Of a stretch of 14,211 bases of DNA, positions 1 to 6,584 are shown one piece after another. The DNA comes from DASYSA01 sp036003885 (lineage in GTDB: Bacteria > Acidobacteriota > Blastocatellia > UBA7656). The DNA lies in assembly GCA_036003885.1 (NCBI GenBank), contig DASYSA010000644.1:1-14211 (forward strand), written 5' to 3'. Under the pieces are notes generated by a model. It searched no databases. It saw only the letters and a list, made by a program, of their open reading frames with translations, and had not been told where the DNA came from. Numbering within the stretch: the stretch's first letter is position 1; each line of letters begins with the position of its first letter. A program made the translations under genes and the position numbers.

Positions 1-2
1 CG

Positions 3-1154
3 TTCTTTGAGGTCATAACGCTCATCCCGGATTCTATTCTGCGGGCCAAATTCAAGTCGGCGACCTACTCGATCCTGAACATAACAGCATTCGCAGTTCA
101 GATCGCGCTGATATCTTATCTGGTCCTGGCGGTCGAGCCTTCGGTCGAGAACGTATTGCTGGGCCGCCTCGCGGGCACGGCGTTCGAAGCGCTGCTCTTC
201 TTCTTTGCAGCGAGGCGCGATCTCAGCTTGAAGTTTTCGCTTCCTGAACTGCGTGGGATGCTCGGGTTTGGGGCGCCGCTGATCTTCGGACAGCTTGCAT
301 TCATTCTGTTTGTGATGATCGACCGCTTTTTCCTTCAGCGGTACTCGAGCGATAGAGAGCTCGGCTTCTATGCGATGGGAACGACGCTGGTCTCGGTCGT
401 GACGGAGCTGGTGACGGTGCCGTTCAGCCAGGTGTGGACGGTGATGAGGTTCTCGGTGATGCACGAAGAGGGCGCCGAGATGTACTACTCGCGCGTGCTC
501 ACCTACATTTCGCTTGTGAGCATGTTTCTGGCGCTCGGGGTTGCGGCGGTGTCCGGAGACGGGCTGTTGCTCTTCGGAACGAGAGGTTATTGGCCGGCTG
601 CGAATATCATCCCTCTGCTTGCGCTGGCGGCAGTCCTGGACACGGCGTCGCGAGTGTTGAACGTGGGCATCACGCTCAAGAAGCGAACGATCTTCGCGCC
701 AATTGTGATTGGAGCGGCGCTTGCGGTTAACGTAGGGCTGAACTTTCTCCTGATTCCGCGGTATGGCAGCCTTGGCGCTACGGTTTCGACTCTGTTGTCG
801 TTTGCGGTCTTCTGCGTGCTCAGGTACTGGGCGTCGAACATGTTCTTCAAGGTGCACTACGAGTGGGGACGGGTCTTTACGATGGGCATTGTGGGATCGA
901 TCTTGATGGCTCTGTTTTATTTGAATGACTATTTGCGCGGGGACGTAAACCGGTTCGCGCTCGACGACCCGGCGCGCAGGAGGGTGCTATATCTTTCGAT
1001 TCTGATCAAAGTATGTCTGACCATTTCGTTCCCCGCGGTCTTGTTCGCCCTGAGATTTTTCACCGACAATGAACGCCAAAGAGTGGTTGATGCCTGGCGA
1101 AGAGTCTCTTCGGAGCTGAGGCGCAGCCCGTTAAATGAGGCAGTTGGTGATTGA
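3..1154 (+). CDS. Polysaccharide/oligosaccharide flippase (Wzx-like, MOP superfamily), 5'-truncated by window edge
   Basis: The reading frame is open from the first complete codon at base 3 to a TGA at 1152-1154, so the true start lies upstream; the TTG at 156 is only an internal codon. The visible 383 residues form repeated hydrophobic segments with short charged loops, typical of a 12-14 helix membrane protein. A mid-protein stretch beginning LGFGAPLIFGQLAFILFVMIDRFFL, with an aspartate-arginine pair inside a helix, resembles the repeat entrance seen in lipid-linked oligosaccharide flippases of the MOP (MATE/Wzx/MurJ) superfamily. A later segment, followed by IPRYGSLGATVSTLLSF, matches the usual late-helix motif of the same family. 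By family knowledge it would move undecaprenyl-linked glycans across the inner membrane for exopolysaccharide or O-antigen assembly. It is separated from gltB by almost 700 bp with a hairpin, so it probably ends a different operon lying to the left. The family is fairly sure; the substrate is unknown. Confidence 0.8.
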   Translation, partial: FFEVITLIPDSILRAKFKSATYSILNITAFAVQIALISYLVLAVEPSVENVLLGRLAGTAFEALLFFFAARRDLSLKFSLPELRGMLGFGAPLIFGQLAFILFVMIDRFFLQRYSSDRELGFYAMGTTLVSVVTELVTVPFSQVWTVMRFSVMHEEGAEMYYSRVLTYISLVSMFLALGVAAVSGDGLLLFGTRGYWPAANIIPLLALAAVLDTASRVLNVGITLKKRTIFAPIVIGAALAVNVGLNFLLIPRYGSLGATVSTLLSFAVFCVLRYWASNMFFKVHYEWGRVFTMGIVGSILMALFYLNDYLRGDVNRFALDDPARRRVLYLSILIKVCLTISFPAVLFALRFFTDNERQRVVDAWRRVSSELRRSPLNEAVGD

Positions 1155-1224
1155 GGGGGTCTGTTGGTAAGCTGGAGTTTGGAGATTCGAGCGCGGGTCA
1201 CTCTGGAACAACCGACCGACCCAG

Positions 1225-1287
1225 GGGGAATAGGGGTAGCGCTTCGGTCTCGCGGGGATAAATCCCTCTTCCCTACCCCTATTTTCC
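1225..1287 (+). terminator. Long hairpin after the flippase gene, probable transcription terminator
   Basis: An 11-bp perfect inverted repeat (AATAGGGGTAG at 1229-1239 with CTACCCCTATT at 1273-1283) extends outward by two G-U and two G-C pairs to a 15-bp stem (1225-1239/1273-1287). The 33-base loop holds a second small hairpin (GGGAT 1255-1259 with ATCCC 1262-1266). The right arm is T-rich (ATTTTCCTT) but there is no clean U-run outside the stem. Its place 70 bp after the flippase stop suggests a terminator; it could instead be a dispersed palindromic repeat. Confidence 0.5.
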
Positions 1288-1337
1288 TTAGTCTGAGCGT
1301 GGTATTCGAAGCTCTGGTCGCCAAAGCACGGAATCGC

Positions 1338-1364
1338 GATAACAGATGCTTATCACCTCATAAG
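1338..1364 (+). promoter_or_regulatory. Candidate operator with three regularly spaced half-sites
   Basis: Three related half-sites start 11 bases apart, about one helical turn: GATAA (1338-1342), CTTAT (1349-1353) and ATAAG (1360-1364). They form two overlapping dyads, GATAA-N7-TTATC (1338-1354) and CTTAT-N6-ATAAG (1349-1364), the latter perfect. The site lies about 120-150 bases upstream of the leader peptide start, where an activator or repressor of the gltB-led unit would be expected. The even-length dyad does not fit the T-N11-A pattern of LysR-type sites exactly, so the LysR regulator encoded at the end of the cluster is only one possible ligand. Confidence 0.3.
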
Positions 1365-1374
1365 AATTTTCTAT

Positions 1375-1403
1375 TTGTTCGCTTCTGCCGCTTATGGTAT
1401 TTC
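1375..1403 (+). promoter_or_regulatory. Possible weak sigma-70-type promoter for the leader and gltB unit
   Basis: TTGTTC at 1375-1380 and TATTTC at 1398-1403 are 17 bases apart, in an AT-richer patch that stands out from the GC-rich surroundings. Each hexamer matches only about half of the consensus, so this is a guess supported mainly by position: it lies 85-110 bases before the leader peptide start and directly downstream of the palindromic half-sites. An RNA starting near 1410 would carry the complete leader ORF and the attenuator hairpin. Confidence 0.25.
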
Positions 1404-1487
1404 AATTAAGACATCGAGTTCCGTGAAACCACAGGTTTAGGCGTTCGGTACAGCGTTACCCCGTTTCAGGTAGTCGACTTGTAAGAT

Positions 1488-1637
1488 ATGAGCAAGCAAT
1501 CGCTCAACACGGCGAAGAACTATGATCTGCTGACGGCAGCGTCGGTCGGTGTGGTTGCGCGCTCTATCTCCGCTCTCTCTAAATCGCTCCTTATCGTTAT
1601 TGCTATTAGCATCAAACTGCCCAACAGCAGCGGATGA
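1488..1637 (+). CDS. Branched-chain amino acid attenuation leader peptide (ilv-type), 49 aa
   Basis: An ATG at 1488 opens a 49-codon frame ending in TGA at 1635-1637. Codons 33-44 (1584-1619) read SLLIVIAISIKL, packing four Ile, one Val and three Leu codons into twelve positions, close to the end of the peptide. A perfect GC-rich hairpin starts about 25 bases after the stop. This matches the known layout of ilv leader peptides, in which a ribosome that stalls for lack of charged tRNA-Ile/Val/Leu changes the folding of the downstream RNA. The downstream genes (gltB, gltD, cimA, ilvE) include two branched-chain amino acid genes, which is independent support. The N-terminal half (MSKQSLNTAKNYDLLTAASV) is ordinary and longer than in most leaders. 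No strong ribosome binding site is visible; only a weak GTAAG precedes the ATG, and a GTG at 1551 is an alternative start. The 49-aa length exceeds that of the 32-aa E. coli ilv leader. I infer a cis-acting role; the peptide itself is probably not functional. Confidence 0.7.
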   Translation: MSKQSLNTAKNYDLLTAASVGVVARSISALSKSLLIVIAISIKLPNSSG

Positions 1638-1677
1638 CGGTCAGAGCAAAAGAGCTTAAACCAAAAGGCCATCATCC
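1594..1677 (+). promoter_or_regulatory. Antiterminator and protector pairings of the attenuator
   Basis: Segment GGATGACGG (1632-1640) can pair with CCATCATCC (1669-1677), the upper 5' arm of the downstream terminator stem: six consecutive pairs, one C-A mismatch, then two more. The two structures exclude one another. Segment 1632-1640 contains the leader peptide stop codon (1635-1637), so a ribosome terminating there would cover it and let the terminator form. A ribosome waiting at the Ile codons (1593-1613) would leave it free. A weaker upstream pairing, TCGTTATT (1594-1601, on the Ile-Val-Ile codons) with GATGACGG (1633-1640), gives eight consecutive pairs but three are G-U; it could act as the 1:2 protector stem. 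Pairings were found by eye; energies were not computed. Confidence 0.55.
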
Positions 1678-1708
1678 AGAGAAGAAGGATGATGGCCTTT
1701 TGAGTTTT
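1658..1708 (+). terminator. Attenuator terminator hairpin upstream of gltB
   Basis: AAAAGGCCATCATCC (1663-1677) and GGATGATGGCCTTTT (1687-1701) are exact reverse complements around a 9-base purine loop (1678-1686). C1662-G1702 adds a sixteenth pair, and allowing A1703 to bulge adds four more (1658-1661 with 1704-1707). The base of the stem has an A-tract on the left and T-tracts on the right (TTTT at 1698-1701, TTTT at 1705-1708), as in intrinsic terminators, although GAG interrupts the T-run. The hairpin lies 20 bases after the leader peptide stop and 140 bases before the gltB start, on the same strand as both. Confidence 0.75.
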
Positions 1709-1725
1709 CCGGCAGAGGAAACGAG

Positions 1726-1776
1726 ATGAACACAGATGCGCCGGCCCGATTGCTGGGCGAGACCGGGATCGAGTAG
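1726..1776 (+). CDS. Possible 16-codon upstream ORF between attenuator and gltB
   Basis: ATG at 1726 is preceded by AGAGGAAACGAG, a better ribosome binding site than that of the leader peptide, and the frame MNTDAPARLLGETGIE ends in TAG at 1774. It is out of frame with gltB (start 1848). It lies between the terminator hairpin and gltB. It may be a translated upstream ORF that keeps ribosomes on the leader RNA, or a chance frame; there is no further evidence of function and I do not recognise the peptide. Confidence 0.3.
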   Translation: MNTDAPARLLGETGIE

Positions 1777-1847
1777 GGAGCTTGCAATTTGGCGCATACG
1801 CGCGAACCGGGCTCTTTTTCGTAACCTTGAAACGAGGATTCGTAGAA

Positions 1848-4800
1848 ATGAGAACAACAGGCAGTCCCCAAATCCAGGGCTTGTATGATCCGGCGCACGA
1901 GCACGACGCTTGCGGCGTCGGGTTCGTCGCTGATCTCAAGGGCAGGAAGACACATGCAATTATCGAGAAGTCATTTGAGGTCTTGCTCAACCTCGAGCAT
2001 CGCGGCGCCTGCGGGTGCGAGAAGAACACCGGCGATGGCGCCGGTATCCTGCTTCAAACGCCCCATCGGTTTCTGAAGAGGGTATGCGCTGAAGCCGGAA
2101 TCGATCTGCCCGAGTATGGCCATTACGGAGTTGGTATGGTCTTCCTGCCGGTCGACGCGGATGGCCGGCGCCAATGCGAGGAAGCTTTTGAAACCGTAGT
2201 GCGCGAAGAAGGGCAGCATTTCCTTGGTTGGCGCGCCGTTCCCACCGATAACTCGCCCATCGGCCCGACCGCCAAAGCGGCCGAACCGGTGATCAAACAG
2301 ATCTTCATCGGCCGCGGCGAGGGTTTCTCGGATGATCTCGCGTTCGAGCGAAAGCTCTTTGTCATCCGCAAGCGAGTACGGAAGACCATCAAGGCATCCA
2401 CCATCCTTGAAGGCAACAAGTTCTATATCACGAGTCTGTCTTACAAAACGATTGTCTACAAAGGGATGCTCACCGCTCCTCAGTTGACCACCTACTATCC
2501 TGACCTCACCGATCCGGCGGTTGAGTCCGCGATGGCAATGGTTCATTCCCGGTTCAGCACCAACACATTTCCGAACTGGGCAAGGGCGCACCCATATCGC
2601 TACATCAGTCACAACGGCGAGATCAACACACTGCGCGGGAACGTCAACTGGACCGGGGCTCGAGAGAGCATATTCGAATCGGAGCTGTTCGGACCCGACA
2701 TCAAGAAGATCGTGCCGGTCATAGACGCCGATGGATCCGATTCGGCGATGTTCGACAATGTCCTCGAAATGTTGACGCTGACGGGCCGCTCCCTCCCGCA
2801 TGCGATGATGATGATGATTCCTGAGCCGTGGTCCAGCCATGAATCGATGAGCGAAGAGAAGAAGGCCTTTTACGAATACCACTCCTGTTTGATGGAGCCC
2901 TGGGATGGGCCGGCCTCAATCGCCTTCACCGACGGCCTGCGCATCGGAGCGGTGCTGGATCGTAACGGACTGCGGCCTTCGCGATACTACGTCACAAAGG
3001 ACGACCTGGTCGTGATGGCATCTGAAGTCGGAGTGCTGGATATCCCGCCCGATCGCGTGCTGCTCAAGGGCAGGCTTCAGCCGGGGCGAATGTTGCTGGT
3101 CGATCTCGAAGAAGGGCGGATCATCGACGATGGCGAGCTGAAATACAAGATCGCCACCGAGCACCCTTATGGCCAGTGGCTTCGAGACGAAATGGTCAGG
3201 CTCGAAGACCTTCCCGAAGGCCCCGTGCTCTACGAACCTGATCATGCGACTGTGTTGCTGCGGCAGCAGGCCTTCGGCTATACCTCGGAGGATCTGAAGA
3301 TCCTGATGGGGCCGATGGCCGCCGACGGCAACGAGGCGATTGGTTCGATGGGGAACGACACGCCGCTCGCCGTTCTGTCTGAAAAGCCGCAACCGCTCTA
3401 CAACTATTTCAAGCAGCTCTTCGCCCAGGTGACAAATCCCCCGGTCGATTCGATCCGCGAAGAACTCATAATGTCAGCCGACACGACGATCGGCCCCGAA
3501 GCCAACATGCTGAAGCCGACGCCGAACTGCGCGCGCCAGATAAAGCTGTCATCGCCGATCTTCACCAATCAGAATCTCGAAAAACTCCGGCACCTCAATG
3601 ACACGAGGGGCGCCCGCATGCGCGAACGGCCGTTCCGTTCCATAACGCTGCCCATGCTCTTTCGAGTGAAGGAGGGCGGCCCGGGCCTCGAGCGGGCGAT
3701 GGATACGCTGTGCCGAGAGGCGAGCCTGGCGATAGCGGCGGGCTACGACATCATTATTCTCTCCGATCGCGGAATGGATCGCGGGAACGCCGCAATCCCC
3801 GCGCTGCTCGCGGTCGCGGGCGTGCATCATCACCTGATTCGCGAAGGGACCCGCACGCGCGTCGGACTAGTGCTCGAGACCGGGGAGCCGCGAGAGGTTC
3901 ATCACTTCGCGCTCCTGCTCGGATACGGTGCGGCTGCAATCAATCCCTATCTCGCGTTCGAGACCCTGCGCGACATGGTCGTCCAGGGACAGCTCACAGG
4001 AGTGGACTACGACCGCGCCAAGAAGAACTACGTCAAGGCGGTCACCAAAGGTGTGGTCAAGGTCATCTCCAAGATGGGCATCTCGACAATTCAGAGTTAC
4101 TGCGGAGCGCAGATCTTCGAAGCCATCGGATTGAACGAAGAGGTGATCGACAAGTACTTCACCGGCACGCCCTCGCGCATAAGCGGGATCGGCATCGACG
4201 TCATCGCAAAAGAATCGAGGATGCGGCACGATCACGCGTTCCCCGATCGCCAGGTAAATGGCCGGACTCTCGACGGAGGCGGCCAGTATCAGTGGCGTGG
4301 CGGCGGCGAGCTTCATCTGTTCAACCCGCAGACCATACACAAGCTCCAGCACGCATGCCGGACAAATGACTTCGCCGCGTTCCGCCAGTACAGCGAGTTG
4401 ATCGACGATCAGGCGCGCAACCTTTACACGCTTCGCGGTTTGATGAATCTCAAGCCGTTCGGTGACCCGGTTCCGATCGGCGAGGTCGAATCGGTTGAAT
4501 CGATCGTCAAGCGCTTCAAGACCGGAGCGATGTCATACGGCTCGATCAGCCAGGAAGCTCACGAGATGCTTGCCGTCGCGATGAATCGCATTGGCGGCAA
4601 GAGCAACACCGGCGAGGGGGGCGAGGACCCTGCCCGCTACGTCCTTGATCCGAACGGCGATTCGCGCAACAGCGCGATCAAGCAAGTCGCCTCCGCGCGG
4701 TTCGGTGTGACAAGCGACTATCTGGTCCACGCCCGGGAATTGCAGATCAAGATCGCCCAGGGCGCCAAGCCCGGTGAAGGCGGCCAACTGCCCGGCCATA

Positions 4801-6470
4801 AGGTATATCCGTGGATCGCAAAGGTCCGCTATTCAACGCCGGGCGTCGGGTTGATCTCGCCTCCACCACATCATGACATCTATTCCATCGAAGATCTGGC
4901 CGAGCTGATCTTCGACTTGAAGAACGCGAATCCCCTCGCGCGGATCAGCGTGAAGCTTGTGGCCGAAGTCGGCGTTGGAACCATCGCCGCCGGAGTCGCA
5001 AAGGCTCATGCCGACGTGATCCTGATAAGCGGACACGACGGAGGAACCGGCGCGTCTCCTCAAACGAGCATCAAGCACGCGGGAGTTCCATGGGAGATCG
5101 GCCTCGCTGAAACGCACCAGGTGCTGGTCCTCAACAACCTGCGCAGCCGCGTCGCCGTGGAGACCGACGGGCAGTTGAAGACCGGTCGGGACGTGGTTAT
5201 CGCGGCGCTGCTCGGCGCCGAAGAGTTCGGATTTGCGACCGCCCCGCTGGTTGTGCTCGGTTGCGTGATGATGAGAGTCTGCCATTTGAACACCTGTCCT
5301 GTGGGGGTCGCGACGCAGGACCCCGAGCTTCGAAAGAAGTTCATGGGGGACCCCTCGCACGTCGTCAACTTCATGCATTTCATTGCCCGGGAAGTCCGCG
5401 AGGTGATGGCCGGCCTCGGGTTTCGCACGATCAACGAGATGGTCGGCCACAGCGAATGCATCGAGATGCGTAAGGAAGTCGACCATTGGAAGTTACGAGG
5501 GCTCGACTTCTCGAAGATATTGCACCGGCCCGACATGCCTGACAATGTTGGGCGCTATTGCCAGATAGAGCAGGATCACGGGCTGGACGACACTCTCGAC
5601 AAGACAGTGTTGCTCGACCTTTGCAAACCAGCGCTTGAAAAAGGACAACCCGTCTCGGCGACGCTGCCCATTCGTAACCGCAATCGCGTGGTGGGAACGA
5701 TGCTGGGCAGTGAAGTGACTCGCCGCTACGGTGCGGCTGGACTGATCGACGACACCATAAGCCTCCACTTCAAGGGCTCTGCAGGACAGAGCTTCGGCGC
5801 GTTCATACCGCGCGGCGTCACGCTTACGCTGGAAGGCGATGCAAACGACTACGTCGGCAAAGGCCTGTCGGGTGGAAAGATCGTTGTCTATCCGCCGACC
5901 GACGCCACATTTGTTGCAGAAGAGAACGTCATCATCGGCAACGTCGCGTTCTATGGAGCCACGAGCGGCGAGGCTTTCATCCGTGGCCTCGCCGGCGAGA
6001 GATTTTGCGTACGCAACAGCGGTGCTAACGCGGTTGTGGAAGCCGTAGGGGATCACGGATGCGAGTACATGACTGGGGGCAGGGTGGTGGTGCTTGGTCC
6101 GACGGGACGCAATTTCGCGGCGGGCATGTCAGGCGGAATCGCCTACGTGCTCGATGAGCACGGCTACTTCTGGCAGCGCTGCAACAAAGAGATGGTCCAG
6201 TTAACGTCGCTCGTCGAGGCCGACGAGATAGAGCTTGTCTGCAATCTGATCTCTCGACACGCTGAGTACACCGGCAGCCGGCGCGCGCAGGACATCCTCG
6301 CAGCCTGGGATGATTGGCTTCGACTATTCGTGAAGGTAATACCGAATGACTACAAACGGGTCCTGGATGCCGAGCGGCGGATGATGGGTACAGGCGTGTC
6401 GGCGGACCAGGCCGTGATGAGCGCCTTTGAGTTGAACTCGCACGACCAGGCGCGAGTAGGGGGAAAGTGA
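1848..6470 (+). CDS. gltB: Glutamate synthase (NADPH) large (alpha) subunit
   Basis: This enzyme releases ammonia from glutamine and adds it to 2-oxoglutarate, giving two glutamates. I chose ATG 1848 (1540 aa, the usual size) over the in-frame upstream start at 1782 because GAGG (1834-1837) lies ten bases before it and because it leaves a 21-residue propeptide before the catalytic cysteine: HDA-CGVGF puts the N-terminal nucleophile at Cys22, which the family exposes by self-processing. Domains in order: class II amidotransferase (about 22-430, with the HRGACGCEKNTGDGAG motif), central domain (about 480-780), FMN-binding (beta/alpha)8 synthase domain (about 865-1240, containing ISGHDGGTGASP), and the GXGXG beta-helix (about 1300-1480). 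Cys1139, Cys1145 and Cys1150 (C-x5-C-x4-C) are the [3Fe-4S] ligands. The partner small subunit gene follows after 114 bp, so this is the two-subunit NADPH type rather than the ferredoxin type. All key residues looked at are intact. Its position behind a branched-chain amino acid attenuator is unusual. Confidence 0.97.
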   Translation: MRTTGSPQIQGLYDPAHEHDACGVGFVADLKGRKTHAIIEKSFEVLLNLEHRGACGCEKNTGDGAGILLQTPHRFLKRVCAEAGIDLPEYGHYGVGMVFLPVDADGRRQCEEAFETVVREEGQHFLGWRAVPTDNSPIGPTAKAAEPVIKQIFIGRGEGFSDDLAFERKLFVIRKRVRKTIKASTILEGNKFYITSLSYKTIVYKGMLTAPQLTTYYPDLTDPAVESAMAMVHSRFSTNTFPNWARAHPYRYISHNGEINTLRGNVNWTGARESIFESELFGPDIKKIVPVIDADGSDSAMFDNVLEMLTLTGRSLPHAMMMMIPEPWSSHESMSEEKKAFYEYHSCLMEPWDGPASIAFTDGLRIGAVLDRNGLRPSRYYVTKDDLVVMASEVGVLDIPPDRVLLKGRLQPGRMLLVDLEEGRIIDDGELKYKIATEHPYGQWLRDEMVRLEDLPEGPVLYEPDHATVLLRQQAFGYTSEDLKILMGPMAADGNEAIGSMGNDTPLAVLSEKPQPLYNYFKQLFAQVTNPPVDSIREELIMSADTTIGPEANMLKPTPNCARQIKLSSPIFTNQNLEKLRHLNDTRGARMRERPFRSITLPMLFRVKEGGPGLERAMDTLCREASLAIAAGYDIIILSDRGMDRGNAAIPALLAVAGVHHHLIREGTRTRVGLVLETGEPREVHHFALLLGYGAAAINPYLAFETLRDMVVQGQLTGVDYDRAKKNYVKAVTKGVVKVISKMGISTIQSYCGAQIFEAIGLNEEVIDKYFTGTPSRISGIGIDVIAKESRMRHDHAFPDRQVNGRTLDGGGQYQWRGGGELHLFNPQTIHKLQHACRTNDFAAFRQYSELIDDQARNLYTLRGLMNLKPFGDPVPIGEVESVESIVKRFKTGAMSYGSISQEAHEMLAVAMNRIGGKSNTGEGGEDPARYVLDPNGDSRNSAIKQVASARFGVTSDYLVHARELQIKIAQGAKPGEGGQLPGHKVYPWIAKVRYSTPGVGLISPPPHHDIYSIEDLAELIFDLKNANPLARISVKLVAEVGVGTIAAGVAKAHADVILISGHDGGTGASPQTSIKHAGVPWEIGLAETHQVLVLNNLRSRVAVETDGQLKTGRDVVIAALLGAEEFGFATAPLVVLGCVMMRVCHLNTCPVGVATQDPELRKKFMGDPSHVVNFMHFIAREVREVMAGLGFRTINEMVGHSECIEMRKEVDHWKLRGLDFSKILHRPDMPDNVGRYCQIEQDHGLDDTLDKTVLLDLCKPALEKGQPVSATLPIRNRNRVVGTMLGSEVTRRYGAAGLIDDTISLHFKGSAGQSFGAFIPRGVTLTLEGDANDYVGKGLSGGKIVVYPPTDATFVAEENVIIGNVAFYGATSGEAFIRGLAGERFCVRNSGANAVVEAVGDHGCEYMTGGRVVVLGPTGRNFAAGMSGGIAYVLDEHGYFWQRCNKEMVQLTSLVEADEIELVCNLISRHAEYTGSRRAQDILAAWDDWLRLFVKVIPNDYKRVLDAERRMMGTGVSADQAVMSAFELNSHDQARVGGK

Positions 6471-6471
6471 A

Positions 6472-6570
6472 GGAAATGCGAAATTCGAAATGCGAGATTC
6501 GGGACGCCGGAGATCGCAGTCAATTTCTGAAATCCGCAATTTCGCATTTCGCATTTCGCATTTCGAATTG
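6472..6570. repeat. Imperfect inverted repeat of GAAATGC units, copy A (gltB-gltD spacer)
   Basis: The spacer is almost entirely two arms built of GCGAAAT/ATTTCGC units around a GC-richer centre (GGGACGCCGGAGATCGC). The longest exact arm match is AATTCGAAATGCGA (6482-6495) with its reverse complement at 6556-6569. The right arm contains three tandem GCATTTC units. It starts one base after the gltB stop and ends just before the ribosome binding site of gltD. An 18-base word (6472-6489) recurs in reverse orientation in the ilvE-lysR spacer (10940-10957). As RNA it would fold into a long hairpin, so it may stabilise the upstream message or reduce gltD expression relative to gltB. Confidence 0.8.
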
Positions 6571-6584
6571 CTTTTGAGGTTTCT

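Noticed and set aside
1400..1720. T-box riboswitch instead of a leader peptide attenuator
   Set aside because: No sequence resembling the T-box core (AGGGTGGTACCGCG) is present, while a leader frame with an Ile/Val/Leu codon run is.
1778..1819. Second terminator just before gltB (GAGC...GCTC followed by TTTTT at 1815-1819)
   Set aside because: The outer stem is only four pairs with a long loop holding a small GCGC-ATAC-GCGC hairpin; too weak to call.
1782..1847. In-frame upstream extension of gltB
   Set aside because: It lacks a ribosome binding site and would lengthen the propeptide before the catalytic cysteine; the ATG at 1848 has GAGG at suitable distance.
1520..2029. 169-codon minus-strand frame across the leader region
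   Set aside because: It runs antisense through the leader peptide, the terminator hairpin and the start of gltB; the translation has no recognisable domain.
1971..2882. 303-codon open frame on the minus strand inside gltB
   Set aside because: It lies wholly opposite the amidotransferase domain of gltB and shows no family motif.
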